Source of the DNA: Dyadobacter pollutisoli
GTDB taxonomy: Bacteria > Bacteroidota > Bacteroidia > Cytophagales > Spirosomataceae
Reading direction: 5' to 3'
Assembly (NCBI RefSeq): GCF_026625565.1
Contig: NZ_CP112998.1
Span: 1,428,501-1,492,500, forward strand
DNA: 64,000 bases
The translations under genes were made by a program, and so were the position numbers. Position 1 is the stretch's first letter; every line of letters begins with the position of its first letter. Under the pieces are notes generated by a model. The model made no database searches, was not told where the DNA came from, and saw only the letters and a program-made list of their open reading frames with translations. Shown here piece after piece: positions 26,266 through 34,802 of the stretch.

Positions 26266-29200
26266 TTAAAGACTCGTTCTTATTCCAAGCGTGATCGTCC
26301 GTGCGTAGGGGTATTTGGCACCATTGTCCCCAAGTTCCGGGTCCCAGGTTTTAAACTTGGAAAAGGTCAGCAAATTGGTTGCTGACAAATAGAGCTGCAC
26401 ATTTTGAAAGCCAGCTTTTTTCAAGTTGCTTGTCACAATGGTGTATCCAAGGCTGGCCTGTTTGAGTCGGCAGAAACTGCCATCTTTCAGCCACCAGGTA
26501 CTGCTACGAAAATTGTTGTCGCTCAGATTTGTGATGCTGAGTCTGGGATAATCAACATCCTGTCTTGGATCCTCTTCTGTCCATCGGCTTTCAATGTTGG
26601 CCAGTACATTGGCAGGATATTGCCCCATGCCTGCAAAAGGGACTACCCCTACGCCGGAGGCGCCATTGTTGCCGCCTGATACGCCGCCGCCGTTGGCCAT
26701 GATCGCAACATCAGCCACGCCCTGAAAAAGAACGGACAGGTCGAATTTTCGATAACCTGTGGCAAAGCCAAATCCATAGGACCATTTTGGGAACGAGGAT
26801 TTGTTGAGATATTTCCAGTCATTGTCATTGATCATTCCGTCGCCGCTCAGATCCGAATATTTGATATCCCCGGGATTGACTGCCCGGAACTGGCCGGGGC
26901 TTGCATTGATATCTTCCTGGTTTACAAATAGTCCCTGATGTTCGAATCCTGTTTTTTCAGTTGCCGAATGTCCCGCCCATTGCTGGTATGCATAAGTGCG
27001 TCTGGGCTCGTCAGCAAAAAGGACAGTGTTCTTCGCATAAGTCAGGTTTCCGAAGAGCCGCAGCGTTCCGTCTTTTCCGAAACGGTCGTTGTACTCTACG
27101 CTTCCGTCAATGCCTTTGTTGACCATTTCGCCCATATTGGCATAAATCTGCAGGCTGCTGTATCCGGCAATCGGTGAAATGGAACTACGGTTGATCAGGA
27201 TGTCTTTTCTCTGATCTTTAAAGACGTCGACAACGACGTTGAATTTATTAAACAGCCCCAATTCGATGCCAAGGTTGTCTTTCAAGGACTTTTCCCATCT
27301 CAGGTTTTGCGCCCCGATCACACTTTCAGCAATACCGCCATAGTTGTTGGGACCCAATCCGAAAGATGCTCCGTTGGCTCCGTCAATGTAAGTCAGGTAT
27401 CCGAACCGGTCGCCGCCGCCAATCTGATCATTACCAGTGACACCACGCGAAAGCCGGAGCTTAAATAAAGGAATGCTGCTTTTTAATGATTTGAAGAATT
27501 GTTCATTGGAGACCACCCAGCCGATGGAAGCCGCCGGGAAAAATCCGAACCGGTTTCCTTTTTGAAAATTTTCAGAGCCTGTATAACCTGCATTGACCTC
27601 GGCCAGGTATTTTTCCTTATAGGCATAAGTAACCCTTCCTGCTATATTTTGAGAGCGGTAGGGGATCGACGATTTCAGCGATCCGGCTGTACCGATAACC
27701 CTGTTGCGCATGTTGTAGACCAGCAAGCCCCCAAAATTGTGATCGGAAACAGCATAATCGTAAGCAATATTCCCTTCCAGGTACATAATTCGCTCACCCG
27801 AAGAATACGACGAGTAGCCCAGATAAGTGGAGCCCGTCCGGACCTGTTCGAAAATCAGATTTCCGTCAGCTCCGCGCGAGCCTGCATACCACAGATCGTT
27901 GGTGCCGGTTCTGGATGTGCCGAATTCTCCATAGGAATCAAATGAGAATCGTCCGGTAGCGCTCAGTCCTTTGGTGATCATGCCCAGGTTCTGGCTCAGT
28001 GTAAAAACAGATTGTATGGAAGGCTTGAACTCTGTGCTGTATCCTGCGTTTTGAACCAGATTAAAGGGGTTACTTCCGCCGTTGTTTCGCGGACCTGCGA
28101 ATTTTCCGTCGGCATATTTTACAGGGAATGAGATCGGATTGGTGGCAAAAGCCGAGTACCAGATATCGCCTGCGGAATTTCCGGGATAACGGCTGTTGAC
28201 GAGCATGGCCGCCAGGTTCAATGAGAGCACTGTACTTTTGCTGACATTGATATCCACATTACTTCTGAAATCGTATCTTTTGAAGTTCAGGTTCGGGTTA
28301 TAGCCATTGTCCTGACTGACTTTATACTGACCTTCCTGATCATAAAATGACATCGAAACATAGTATTTCATCGCATCGCCACCACCACTTACATTGATGT
28401 TGGCATTATACATGGTCGCAAGATTTTTATAGATCGTTTCGGTCCAGTTCACATTAGGATATAGATATGGATCCAGGCCGCTGGCCGTTTTTTGAATGGT
28501 TTCTTCACTGTAAACCGGATTTTCCCCGCCATTCACCCGCGCTTCATTATACAACCGCATCCATTGCACTCCTTCAAGCATTTTTGGGATTTTAGTCAAC
28601 CCGGATACACCCGATTCTACTTTTACCGAAATCTTGGGTTTACCCGACGAGCCTCTTTTGGTGGTAATGATCAAAACGCCGTTTGCACCTTTGGCCCCAT
28701 AGACAGCTGTTGCTGAGGCGTCTTTTAGCAATGAGATACTGGCAATGTCCTCAGGATCAATGTTGTTGAAAGCGCCGCCGTAAGTACTGTTGACGTCTTC
28801 GCGCTGTACCCCGTCCACGATGATCAGTGGCGAAGTACTACCGGTAAAAGTCCCGATACCGCGAATGGTAAAGTTCGGATTGTCGTAACCAGGCTCGCCG
28901 CCACCGCTTTGCATGGAAATGACGCCCGCAACTTTCCCCGCGAGCGCATTGCTCAGCGAGCGTACGGGCGTTTTCATGTCTTCCATGTTGACGGACGCTA
29001 CTGATCCGGTAACACTTATTTTACGCTGGGTCCCATAACCTACTACCACAGCTTCTTCCAGGTTTTTAGTATCTGCTTTTAGCGTGATATCCAGCGTGGA
29101 ATGGCTGCTCACGGCTATTTCCTGGGATTGAAAGCCGACATAGGAAAAAACAAGGGTGGAGTTTTCCGCAGCCATGATGGTGTACTTTCCATTGATGTCG

Positions 29201-29712
29201 GTGGTGGTACCGGTGGTGGTGCCTTTGATGAGGATACTCACGCCGGGCAGCGACATCCCTGTTTCATCTTTGACCTGGCCTTTGATGTCAGCCATTGCCA
29301 CCACTGTTTTATAGGCGTCCAGCCGTATCTGCGGAAATAAGGAGGCGGTATTGTTTCGTTTTAATACGATCTGTTGGCCCACTACTTCATAGTCAAGCTT
29401 CAATGGTGTCAGAAGGTTATTGAGGACTCTCTCTAACGTCTCATTTCTGGCATAAACAGACACCTTCCTTTTGGAAGATACTATTTCCCGGCTATAAAGA
29501 AATTGAATGCGCGCGGACTTTTCCAGTTGTCCGACCACCGATTCAATGTCCTCATTTTGAGCCGAAATGCTTACTTTGCGACTGAGAATTTCTTGCGCTT
29601 TCCCACTATTCGCCCAGCTCAGATTAATGAGCAAAATTGCAATCACACTTTGTAGGCACGTGAATTTCATAATCCTGAGTACGACCTCTCGGTTAGATAA
29701 CTTTATTTGCAT
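26266..29712 (-). CDS. SusC/RagA TonB-dependent transporter with N-terminal STN domain (PUL 2)
   Basis: Starting at Met 29712 (MQIKLSNREVVLRIMKFTCL) gives 1148 aa and the normal Bacteroidota long signal segment; the frame from 29835 adds 41 unlikely residues. After the signal peptide comes a secretin/TonB N-terminal (STN) domain (VSISAQNEDIESVVGQLEKS, then LDYEVVGQQIVLKRN), which signals to an inner-membrane FecR. A CarbopepD-like domain (IKGQVKDETGMSLPGVSILI), a TonB box (EEAVVVGYGTQRKISVTGSV), the plug and a 22-strand barrel ending YARTITLGIRTSL complete it. The presence of STN and the sigma/FecR genes directly upstream mean expression is induced by substrate binding through the anti-sigma route. 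Confidence 0.95.
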   Translation of the reverse strand: MQIKLSNREVVLRIMKFTCLQSVIAILLINLSWANSGKAQEILSRKVSISAQNEDIESVVGQLEKSARIQFLYSREIVSSKRKVSVYARNETLERVLNNLLTPLKLDYEVVGQQIVLKRNNTASLFPQIRLDAYKTVVAMADIKGQVKDETGMSLPGVSILIKGTTTGTTTDINGKYTIMAAENSTLVFSYVGFQSQEIAVSSHSTLDITLKADTKNLEEAVVVGYGTQRKISVTGSVASVNMEDMKTPVRSLSNALAGKVAGVISMQSGGGEPGYDNPNFTIRGIGTFTGSTSPLIIVDGVQREDVNSTYGGAFNNIDPEDIASISLLKDASATAVYGAKGANGVLIITTKRGSSGKPKISVKVESGVSGLTKIPKMLEGVQWMRLYNEARVNGGENPVYSEETIQKTASGLDPYLYPNVNWTETIYKNLATMYNANINVSGGGDAMKYYVSMSFYDQEGQYKVSQDNGYNPNLNFKRYDFRSNVDINVSKSTVLSLNLAAMLVNSRYPGNSAGDIWYSAFATNPISFPVKYADGKFAGPRNNGGSNPFNLVQNAGYSTEFKPSIQSVFTLSQNLGMITKGLSATGRFSFDSYGEFGTSRTGTNDLWYAGSRGADGNLIFEQVRTGSTYLGYSSYSSGERIMYLEGNIAYDYAVSDHNFGGLLVYNMRNRVIGTAGSLKSSIPYRSQNIAGRVTYAYKEKYLAEVNAGYTGSENFQKGNRFGFFPAASIGWVVSNEQFFKSLKSSIPLFKLRLSRGVTGNDQIGGGDRFGYLTYIDGANGASFGLGPNNYGGIAESVIGAQNLRWEKSLKDNLGIELGLFNKFNVVVDVFKDQRKDILINRSSISPIAGYSSLQIYANMGEMVNKGIDGSVEYNDRFGKDGTLRLFGNLTYAKNTVLFADEPRRTYAYQQWAGHSATEKTGFEHQGLFVNQEDINASPGQFRAVNPGDIKYSDLSGDGMINDNDWKYLNKSSFPKWSYGFGFATGYRKFDLSVLFQGVADVAIMANGGGVSGGNNGASGVGVVPFAGMGQYPANVLANIESRWTEEDPRQDVDYPRLSITNLSDNNFRSSTWWLKDGSFCRLKQASLGYTIVTSNLKKAGFQNVQLYLSATNLLTFSKFKTWDPELGDNGAKYPYARTITLGIRTSL

Positions 29713-29906
29713 ATTTTTGTTCGTTTTGTAAATCTTTTGAAATGGATTGGCAAAATAAATCCAGCCCCTCCTTGGAGGGAATTTTGAGACGACAATCACA
29801 AATGCTGGTAAATTCTGCGGTGGTGTTGGTAGCACTGCCGCTTTTTTATTTTATGAGGTGAATAGAGTTTTTTTATTTCATAGTCAGGTGTTTAGGTGGG
29901 TTAAGT

Positions 29907-30992
29907 TTAGGGACATCCTTTGCTGTCAATAATAATCTTGTTGTTTTGTATCTCAAAAGTTGATTCGGTGCCGATGCAGATTAGCCTTAGTTTATCTATA
30001 AAAGGCTCGTCGGTAAGTGTTGCAGTAAGCGTGCAGTTACGCATTCTTTGTTTGTCATATTCAATGACCACATTGTAAGCCTTTTCCAGCTCTGCGAATA
30101 CCTCTGATATAGGCGTGAAGCGAAATTCGAAACGCGGTTTTGGTATCTGGGGCATTTCGGCTGATGCCAATTTCGTGTTAAGCACCTTTTTGACATATTT
30201 TTCATTTTCTTTATTGAGGCTGATTGCTTCATTTGGAAGAAGTGTAAATGTCTTCTCTGATCCTGAGGGCTCTTTACCTGAGCCGGACATCACCATTACT
30301 TTCCCCGTTTTTACAGCAACGCTAACCTCAGATTCTTTATCAAAAGCCCTTACCTGAAAGCTGGTGCCAAGGACTTTGGTCGTCAACCCATTGGTATACA
30401 CGAAAAACGGGCGGTCAGGATTTTTGGAAATTTCAAAGAAGCCTTCCCCTTCCAGATACAGCTCTCGCCGGGCGCTATCCATCACGTTTTTATAGCGCAC
30501 ACGGCTTCCCATGGAAAGCAAAACCGAAGACCCGTCAGGCAGGTTAATCAGCAGCGGCTCTTTCTTTTCATTGGATTGGAATTGCCATGTTTCAGCCGGA
30601 ACCCCGGATTGCACATGGCTTACAACATCCTGATCGGATCGATTTTTTTTCCAGTTGAGCCATCCCATACCAAGGCCAATAATGACAACAGCTGCGGCAA
30701 GCCATTTCCAATAGCTGGTAAATGAAACGGTGGGGGATACAGGAGTTTCTTCAATGCGGGCAATGATGGATCGCACTTTGTCATTCACGTAACTTTGCGA
30801 AATATCGTCGGTATGGCCTTCGATCATTAAAAAAGTAGCCACGGCCATTTCGTAAAGCTGAATTTTTTCAGGATTTAAAGCCATCCAGTTTTGCCAGAGT
30901 AACTTATCATCCGGACATTCTCCTTTCACCCAGGCCCTGAATCGGTCGCTAGCAAGGAAGTCGTCCACACTTTGAAAATCAGGGTATAACAT
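29907..30992 (-). CDS. FecR-family anti-sigma factor (PUL 2)
   Basis: A 361-aa inner-membrane protein. The N-terminal ~95 residues are the cytosolic anti-sigma part. A single transmembrane helix (WLAAAVVIIGLGMGWLNW) follows, then the periplasmic FecR domain with LPDGSSVLLSMGSRVRY, ARRELYLEGEGFFEIS, FFVYTNGLTTKVLGTSFQVR and the C-terminal DUF4974 region from FEFRFTPISEVFAELEKAYN. It senses the STN domain of the SusC encoded downstream and releases the ECF sigma factor encoded upstream. Gaps to neighbours are 79 and 194 nt. Confidence 0.93.
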   Translation of the reverse strand: MLYPDFQSVDDFLASDRFRAWVKGECPDDKLLWQNWMALNPEKIQLYEMAVATFLMIEGHTDDISQSYVNDKVRSIIARIEETPVSPTVSFTSYWKWLAAAVVIIGLGMGWLNWKKNRSDQDVVSHVQSGVPAETWQFQSNEKKEPLLINLPDGSSVLLSMGSRVRYKNVMDSARRELYLEGEGFFEISKNPDRPFFVYTNGLTTKVLGTSFQVRAFDKESEVSVAVKTGKVMVMSGSGKEPSGSEKTFTLLPNEAISLNKENEKYVKKVLNTKLASAEMPQIPKPRFEFRFTPISEVFAELEKAYNVVIEYDKQRMRNCTLTATLTDEPFIDKLRLICIGTESTFEIQNNKIIIDSKGCP

Positions 30993-31071
30993 GAGTTTGA
31001 TACCGGTATTAAATGTTCACATTGATATTATGAATGAGAACTACCGATATACCCTAAAAAGAAGAAAAAAA

Positions 31072-31653
31072 TTAAAAAATATTCAGATACAGAACCATGG
31101 TCACAAGCCATTTGGTGCGAAGCTTGCTTAAAGCCTTTTGAAGGAAATTGGAAACGGACTGTCGGTTGATACCCATGATTTCGGAAATCTCTGCAACGCT
31201 CAGATTCTCGTAGTAGCGCAGATAAAGCACTTCCCGTTCCCTTTTGGGCAAGGTTTCCATCAAAGTTTTTAGTTGAAACAAGGAGTCCGAAAGCGTCTCT
31301 TTTTCAATGAGCAGTGCTTCGGCATTGATGTAATCGGGAAGTTCAGGCATCCAGTCCTGATCGTTGCCCAGAAAGCGCTGCTGGTATCGGAGGTATTGCA
31401 GGACGTTGTTTCTGAGGGCTTTAAGAAGGTAGAATTTGACTGAATTGGTGTCGTTGATCCGGTGGCGATTTTGGCCCAGTTCCAGAAAAAGGTCCTGAAT
31501 ACAATCCTCGGCAACGGAGGCATCCACACCGAATTTTAATCCATAACGTCTCAGGGTACGATAATAGCGTTCAGCCAGGATTCCCAAAGCGTGATTGTCT
31601 CCGCTTAAATAGGTTTGCCAAAGTTGTCGATCATCATAGCTGTACAAAGACAT
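31072..31653 (-). CDS. ECF RNA polymerase sigma-70 factor (PUL 2)
   Basis: A 193-aa ECF sigma factor. Region 2 contains YYRTLRRYGLKFGVDASVAE and DCIQDLFLELGQNRHRINDT, with the -10-recognition segment VKFYLLKALRNNVLQYLRYQ. Region 4 contains LPKREREVLYLRYYENLSVA, EISEIMGINRQSVSNFLQKA. It should transcribe the downstream FecR-SusC-SusD genes when FecR is triggered. A perfect 15-bp inverted repeat lies just upstream at 31723-31778. Confidence 0.93.
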   Translation of the reverse strand: MSLYSYDDRQLWQTYLSGDNHALGILAERYYRTLRRYGLKFGVDASVAEDCIQDLFLELGQNRHRINDTNSVKFYLLKALRNNVLQYLRYQQRFLGNDQDWMPELPDYINAEALLIEKETLSDSLFQLKTLMETLPKREREVLYLRYYENLSVAEISEIMGINRQSVSNFLQKALSKLRTKWLVTMVLYLNIF

Positions 31654-31722
31654 ATCTCACAGGTTGGATCGTGCAAATTACCAGAAAATGACTGTGAAGC
31701 CATAGAAATTCTCAAATACAGC

Positions 31723-31778
31723 AAATTTTCTTTGTCAATTGCTTCTTTTGCAAAATATAAAAATGACAAAGAAAATTT
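31723..31778. repeat. Perfect 15-bp inverted repeat upstream of the ECF sigma gene
   Basis: AAATTTTCTTTGTCA at 31723-31737 is the exact reverse complement of TGACAAAGAAAATTT at 31764-31778. The 26-nt spacer contains the palindrome TTTTGCAAAA. It lies 70-125 nt upstream of the sigma-factor start and about 105 nt after the GH109-like stop. It could be an operator pair, a stem-loop ending the upstream transcript (minus-strand reading ends in AT-rich sequence), or the trace of a tiny mobile element. Confidence 0.9.
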
Positions 31779-31882
31779 ATCCGAAATAAAATTTTTTTTG
31801 AGAGGCGCTGGGCAAAAGAACGCCACACAGCACACAGCCCGGGTTAAACAACATTATCTGTGCGACTATGTGGCGACAACAA

Positions 31883-33283
31883 TTAAAGACTTGTCATGAT
31901 ATTGAGCTCTCTTTTTTTCTGCCATGCTCCCCTGGTAAAGTCAGGGAATTTGACCGGCGCATTTCCTTTTTTGACAGAGACTTCCGACAATGGTATCACC
32001 GAGCACCAGGTAGCTGCGTCATATACATCCATATCCATGGGCCGTCCGTTATTGAGGCTGTCGATGATCCGGTAAATGAGCACGAAATCCATCCCGCCGT
32101 GTCCTCCGTTGACTTCTATTTCCTTTTTGAGCTTATCCCAAATAGGGTGTTTGTATTTGCTTTTATATTCGCTGTAATCTGCTTCTTTGAGGAAATCGTG
32201 GCCTTTGCCCAGAACGGACAGCCGGCTTGGATAACCTTCGTGGTAGGCATGTGTACCTGCAAGCGAATTGATACGGTCGTACGCCCTTGGTGATACCACA
32301 TCGTGTTTGAGCGTAATCATTCTTCCCTTGTTTGTTTTGATCAGAGAAGTGTTCATATCGCCTTTATGAATGGTACCTTTAAAATTGGCATAAGGGTGAT
32401 CGGAAGGTAGTTTCTTGATACTTTCAGAGAGCGCTGCTTCCAGGCTGCTCATCGATACGATATGCTCAAAACGGTCGCCGCGGAGGATATCAAGGTACTG
32501 CGCAACAGGCCCCAATCCGTGCATTGGATATAGGTTTCCATCGTGTGCAATGTTCTCTTTCAATCGCCAGAAATCGTAATAGCCTTTTGTATCCAGTAAA
32601 TAGTCGTTCAGGTTGTGTATGTAAGCCGCTTCCGCATAGGTCAGCGTTCCGAAAACTTCCTGCTGTACCATATTGAGCAGCCAGAGTTCTTCGTCACCAT
32701 AGCACACATTCTCCATCATCATGCAGTTGCGCTGGGTTTCCTCGGCAGTATTGACCAACTGCCAACACTCTTCCAGGGTCAGTGCCGCAGGCACTTCTAT
32801 AACCACGTGCTTGCCTTGTTTCATAGCATACACCGCCATCGGTACGTGATCTCTCCACGGCGTTGCAATGACAACCAGGTCAATGTCATCGCGTTTTACC
32901 ATCTCTTTCCAGGAATCGACCTTGCCAGAATAAGCAACCGCATCCTGTCCTTTGGCTTTCAGTTTTGCTACGGCCTTGTCCGCGCGGTCAGGCTGGATGT
33001 CGCAAACGGCGGTAACCTTGGCTTTGTCAGGAAACAGAGATGCAAACTGCATGACATGACCACTTCCGCGGGCGCCAATGCCGATTAACCCCACTTTTAC
33101 CTGCTTAATTGGCGCTACTTTTAAGTCAATAACTGATTTGCCCACTGCGGGAGGGGAATGAAAACCAGGAATGTTATCGTAGTCAGGGGCATCAGGCTGC
33201 TGATTTTTTGAAAAACCATAAAGGCTCATACCGCCAAGCAGACCCTTTTTTAGAAAACTTCTGCGTTCTTGATCAGATTTCAT
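31883..33283 (-). CDS. Gfo/Idh/MocA-family oxidoreductase, GH109-like (NAD-dependent alpha-N-acetylgalactosaminidase type)
   Basis: Read from Met 33283 (MKSDQERRSFLKKGLLGGMS) the product has 466 aa. It has a twin-arginine-like export signal (RRSFLKKG), then a Rossmann NAD-binding motif VKVGLIGIGARGSGHVMQF, CDIQPDRADKA, VVIATPWRDH and the Gfo/Idh catalytic-lysine-region motif GKHVVIEVPAALT. The second half has YPMHGLGPVAQYLDI and NGGHGGMDFVLIYRI, both found in GH109 enzymes, which remove terminal alpha-GalNAc through a redox NAD-dependent mechanism. Tat export fits a periplasmic protein carrying its cofactor. Specificity within this broad family is not proven. Placed between two amino-sugar-type PULs and 136 nt after a sugar-kinase gene. 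Confidence 0.82.
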   Translation of the reverse strand: MKSDQERRSFLKKGLLGGMSLYGFSKNQQPDAPDYDNIPGFHSPPAVGKSVIDLKVAPIKQVKVGLIGIGARGSGHVMQFASLFPDKAKVTAVCDIQPDRADKAVAKLKAKGQDAVAYSGKVDSWKEMVKRDDIDLVVIATPWRDHVPMAVYAMKQGKHVVIEVPAALTLEECWQLVNTAEETQRNCMMMENVCYGDEELWLLNMVQQEVFGTLTYAEAAYIHNLNDYLLDTKGYYDFWRLKENIAHDGNLYPMHGLGPVAQYLDILRGDRFEHIVSMSSLEAALSESIKKLPSDHPYANFKGTIHKGDMNTSLIKTNKGRMITLKHDVVSPRAYDRINSLAGTHAYHEGYPSRLSVLGKGHDFLKEADYSEYKSKYKHPIWDKLKKEIEVNGGHGGMDFVLIYRIIDSLNNGRPMDMDVYDAATWCSVIPLSEVSVKKGNAPVKFPDFTRGAWQKKRELNIMTSL

Positions 33284-33310
33284 TGTTATGGTAGTAAAGG
33301 TTGGGAATAA

Positions 33311-33339
33311 GGCCGGTATATTTTTTAAATACACCGGCC
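33311..33339 (-). other. Hairpin between kinase and GH109-like genes
   Basis: GGCCGGT (33311-33317) pairs with ACCGGCC (33333-33339), extended by A-T pairs around an A/T-rich loop. It lies in the 136-nt gap after the kinase stop (33420). There is no clear U-tract on the minus strand, so it may be a weak terminator or processing site. Confidence 0.4.
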
Positions 33340-33419
33340 AGACTTTAATCAGTTGATCAGCACCAAATTCATGCAAGATAAACTGGGAAACGAATTATTA
33401 AGGGTTAGGAATAATCGGA

Positions 33420-34523
33420 TTAAAAGCTTTTTAAAGAAATTTTTTCAATAGTCTCGTGCTTCGTTCCTTCATCGATCTTGATCAGGTATGCAAGCCCACC
33501 TGCTTTTTCAATGGCCTGGGCAACTGCTTCGGGATTTTCGGGCGCATAGGCAAACATGCATCCTCCTCCTCCTGAACCGTTGATTTTTGCCCCGTAAGCA
33601 CCTGCATTCAATGCCGCATCTATCATTCCATCGATTTTGTCAGTGGATACTTTCTTGGCATCACGCAGACTTTCCTGATGGATGGTCAATAGTTCTCCAA
33701 AGCGATGGTGATCGATTTCATCCTCTCGGAACATTTTCAATGCTTCCTTTAAAACGTCCCGGTCAGATAGGTTGCCATTTAAAAGGGCGTATTCGGAACT
33801 GCTCAATATATCTTTAAAATCGACTGCATTCTCTGAGGGAAACGTATGAAGCGAAAAGGAAGGATTTGTTTTTTTAATTTTATCGATAGCCGCCAGCATG
33901 CCGAATTTTACGTGTTTTAAAACGCCAAGTGTGTCTTTGGGCTGTCTGGAATCTCCCAAAACGAAAGTGCCCAATCGTGGTTCAAAAACTTCCAGCCGGA
34001 TGGTTGGCTGCGATTCCAGATAAATCACTTCTCCTACCGATGTTGAATAATGGTCCATCATTCCGCCGGGTTCTCCAAATTCGAGTACTTCGGCACGGTA
34101 GGCAAGTTCTCCTATTTCAGCCCTGGTTTTTGCCACCGGTACATCAGCCATTGAAGTAAGCCAGTTGATCCACGCCACCAGCAATGCCGACGAGCTGGAC
34201 GTCCCGGAATTGATCGGGATATTGCCATGTACGGTAACTTCTATTCCTCTTGTAAACTGAAACCCTTCTCGGATAAGCACATTTATGGCGCTTTTAAAAT
34301 AGTCACGTAAGCTGGTGTAAGGAATAACGGGTAGCAACTCGAATGATTCTCGCTGGCCGATATCGGGTAGATTTATCACCACTTGATTGTCGGATCTGTA
34401 TGCTCCTGTGATCGAAATCCTGCGTGAAATTGCAGCGGCAATCACGGGCAATCCCAGATAATCCTGATGTTCACCAAAAAGACATATTCTGCCGGAAGCA
34501 GACGTTGTTAGAGCAGAAGGCAT
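33420..34523 (-). CDS. GHMP-family sugar kinase, galactokinase-like
   Basis: The 367-aa cytosolic product has all three GHMP kinase motifs. Motif 1 is GRICLFGEHQDYLG (residues 11-24), with the EHxDY typical of galactokinases and related 1-kinases. Motif 2, the ATP loop, is INSGTSSSSAL (about 104-114). Motif 3 is KINGSGGGGCMFAYAP near residue 310. GEPGGMMDHYST (150-161) matches the catalytic-Asp segment of galactokinase (GimDqf). It likely phosphorylates the anomeric OH of galactose, N-acetylgalactosamine or a related sugar released by the surrounding glycosidases; the exact sugar is uncertain because the sugar-binding loop differs from standard GalK. A -7 promoter element and LacI-type palindromes lie upstream. 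Confidence 0.85.
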   Translation of the reverse strand: MPSALTTSASGRICLFGEHQDYLGLPVIAAAISRRISITGAYRSDNQVVINLPDIGQRESFELLPVIPYTSLRDYFKSAINVLIREGFQFTRGIEVTVHGNIPINSGTSSSSALLVAWINWLTSMADVPVAKTRAEIGELAYRAEVLEFGEPGGMMDHYSTSVGEVIYLESQPTIRLEVFEPRLGTFVLGDSRQPKDTLGVLKHVKFGMLAAIDKIKKTNPSFSLHTFPSENAVDFKDILSSSEYALLNGNLSDRDVLKEALKMFREDEIDHHRFGELLTIHQESLRDAKKVSTDKIDGMIDAALNAGAYGAKINGSGGGGCMFAYAPENPEAVAQAIEKAGGLAYLIKIDEGTKHETIEKISLKSF

Positions 34524-34577
34524 GTTGCGAGCTAGGTAAGTTTGATCGCCAAAGATTTGATTTCAGCCGATCGTATA

Positions 34578-34585
34578 CAAATTTA
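34578..34585 (-). promoter_or_regulatory. Bacteroidota -7 element (TAAATTTG, minus strand)
   Basis: Plus-strand CAAATTTA is the reverse complement of TAAATTTG, an exact TAnnTTTG. It lies 55 nt upstream of the kinase start at 34523 and points toward it. The LacI-type palindromes begin about 56 nt further upstream of it. Confidence 0.5.
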
Positions 34586-34640
34586 AACTGGCACAATGAA
34601 AAACGTAACTGGACGAATGGCAGAAGCGGTGTTTAGTGTT

Positions 34641-34691
34641 GCGCAACCGTTTGCGCTAGCTGGCCAAACGTTTGCGCAATTTTTGCGCAAA
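34641..34691. promoter_or_regulatory. Cluster of LacI-type operator palindromes
   Basis: Three related palindromes occur in 51 bp: GCGCAACCGTTTGCGC (34641-34656, one mismatch from perfect), CAAACGTTTG (34665-34674, perfect, followed by CGCAA) and TTTGCGCAAA (34682-34691, perfect). The first two have the central CG and flanking A/T pattern of LacI-family operators. They lie between the LacI gene (ends 34803) and the kinase promoter, so binding of that LacI protein controlling the kinase and GH109-like genes is the simplest reading. Confidence 0.65.
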
Positions 34692-34802
34692 CCGCTGAAA
34701 ATGGTAGAACAACAGAATTTAAAATAATTCAATGTTCATTTAAGGGAAATCTTATGGCGATTCAATTTAAAAAATGCCAAAGAATTGGCGGTGGCGATGC
34801 GC

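Noticed and set aside
26938..26960. tRNA-like TTCGAATCC motif
   Set aside because: It falls inside the SusC coding sequence, and no cloverleaf can be formed around it; no tRNA genes were seen in the window.
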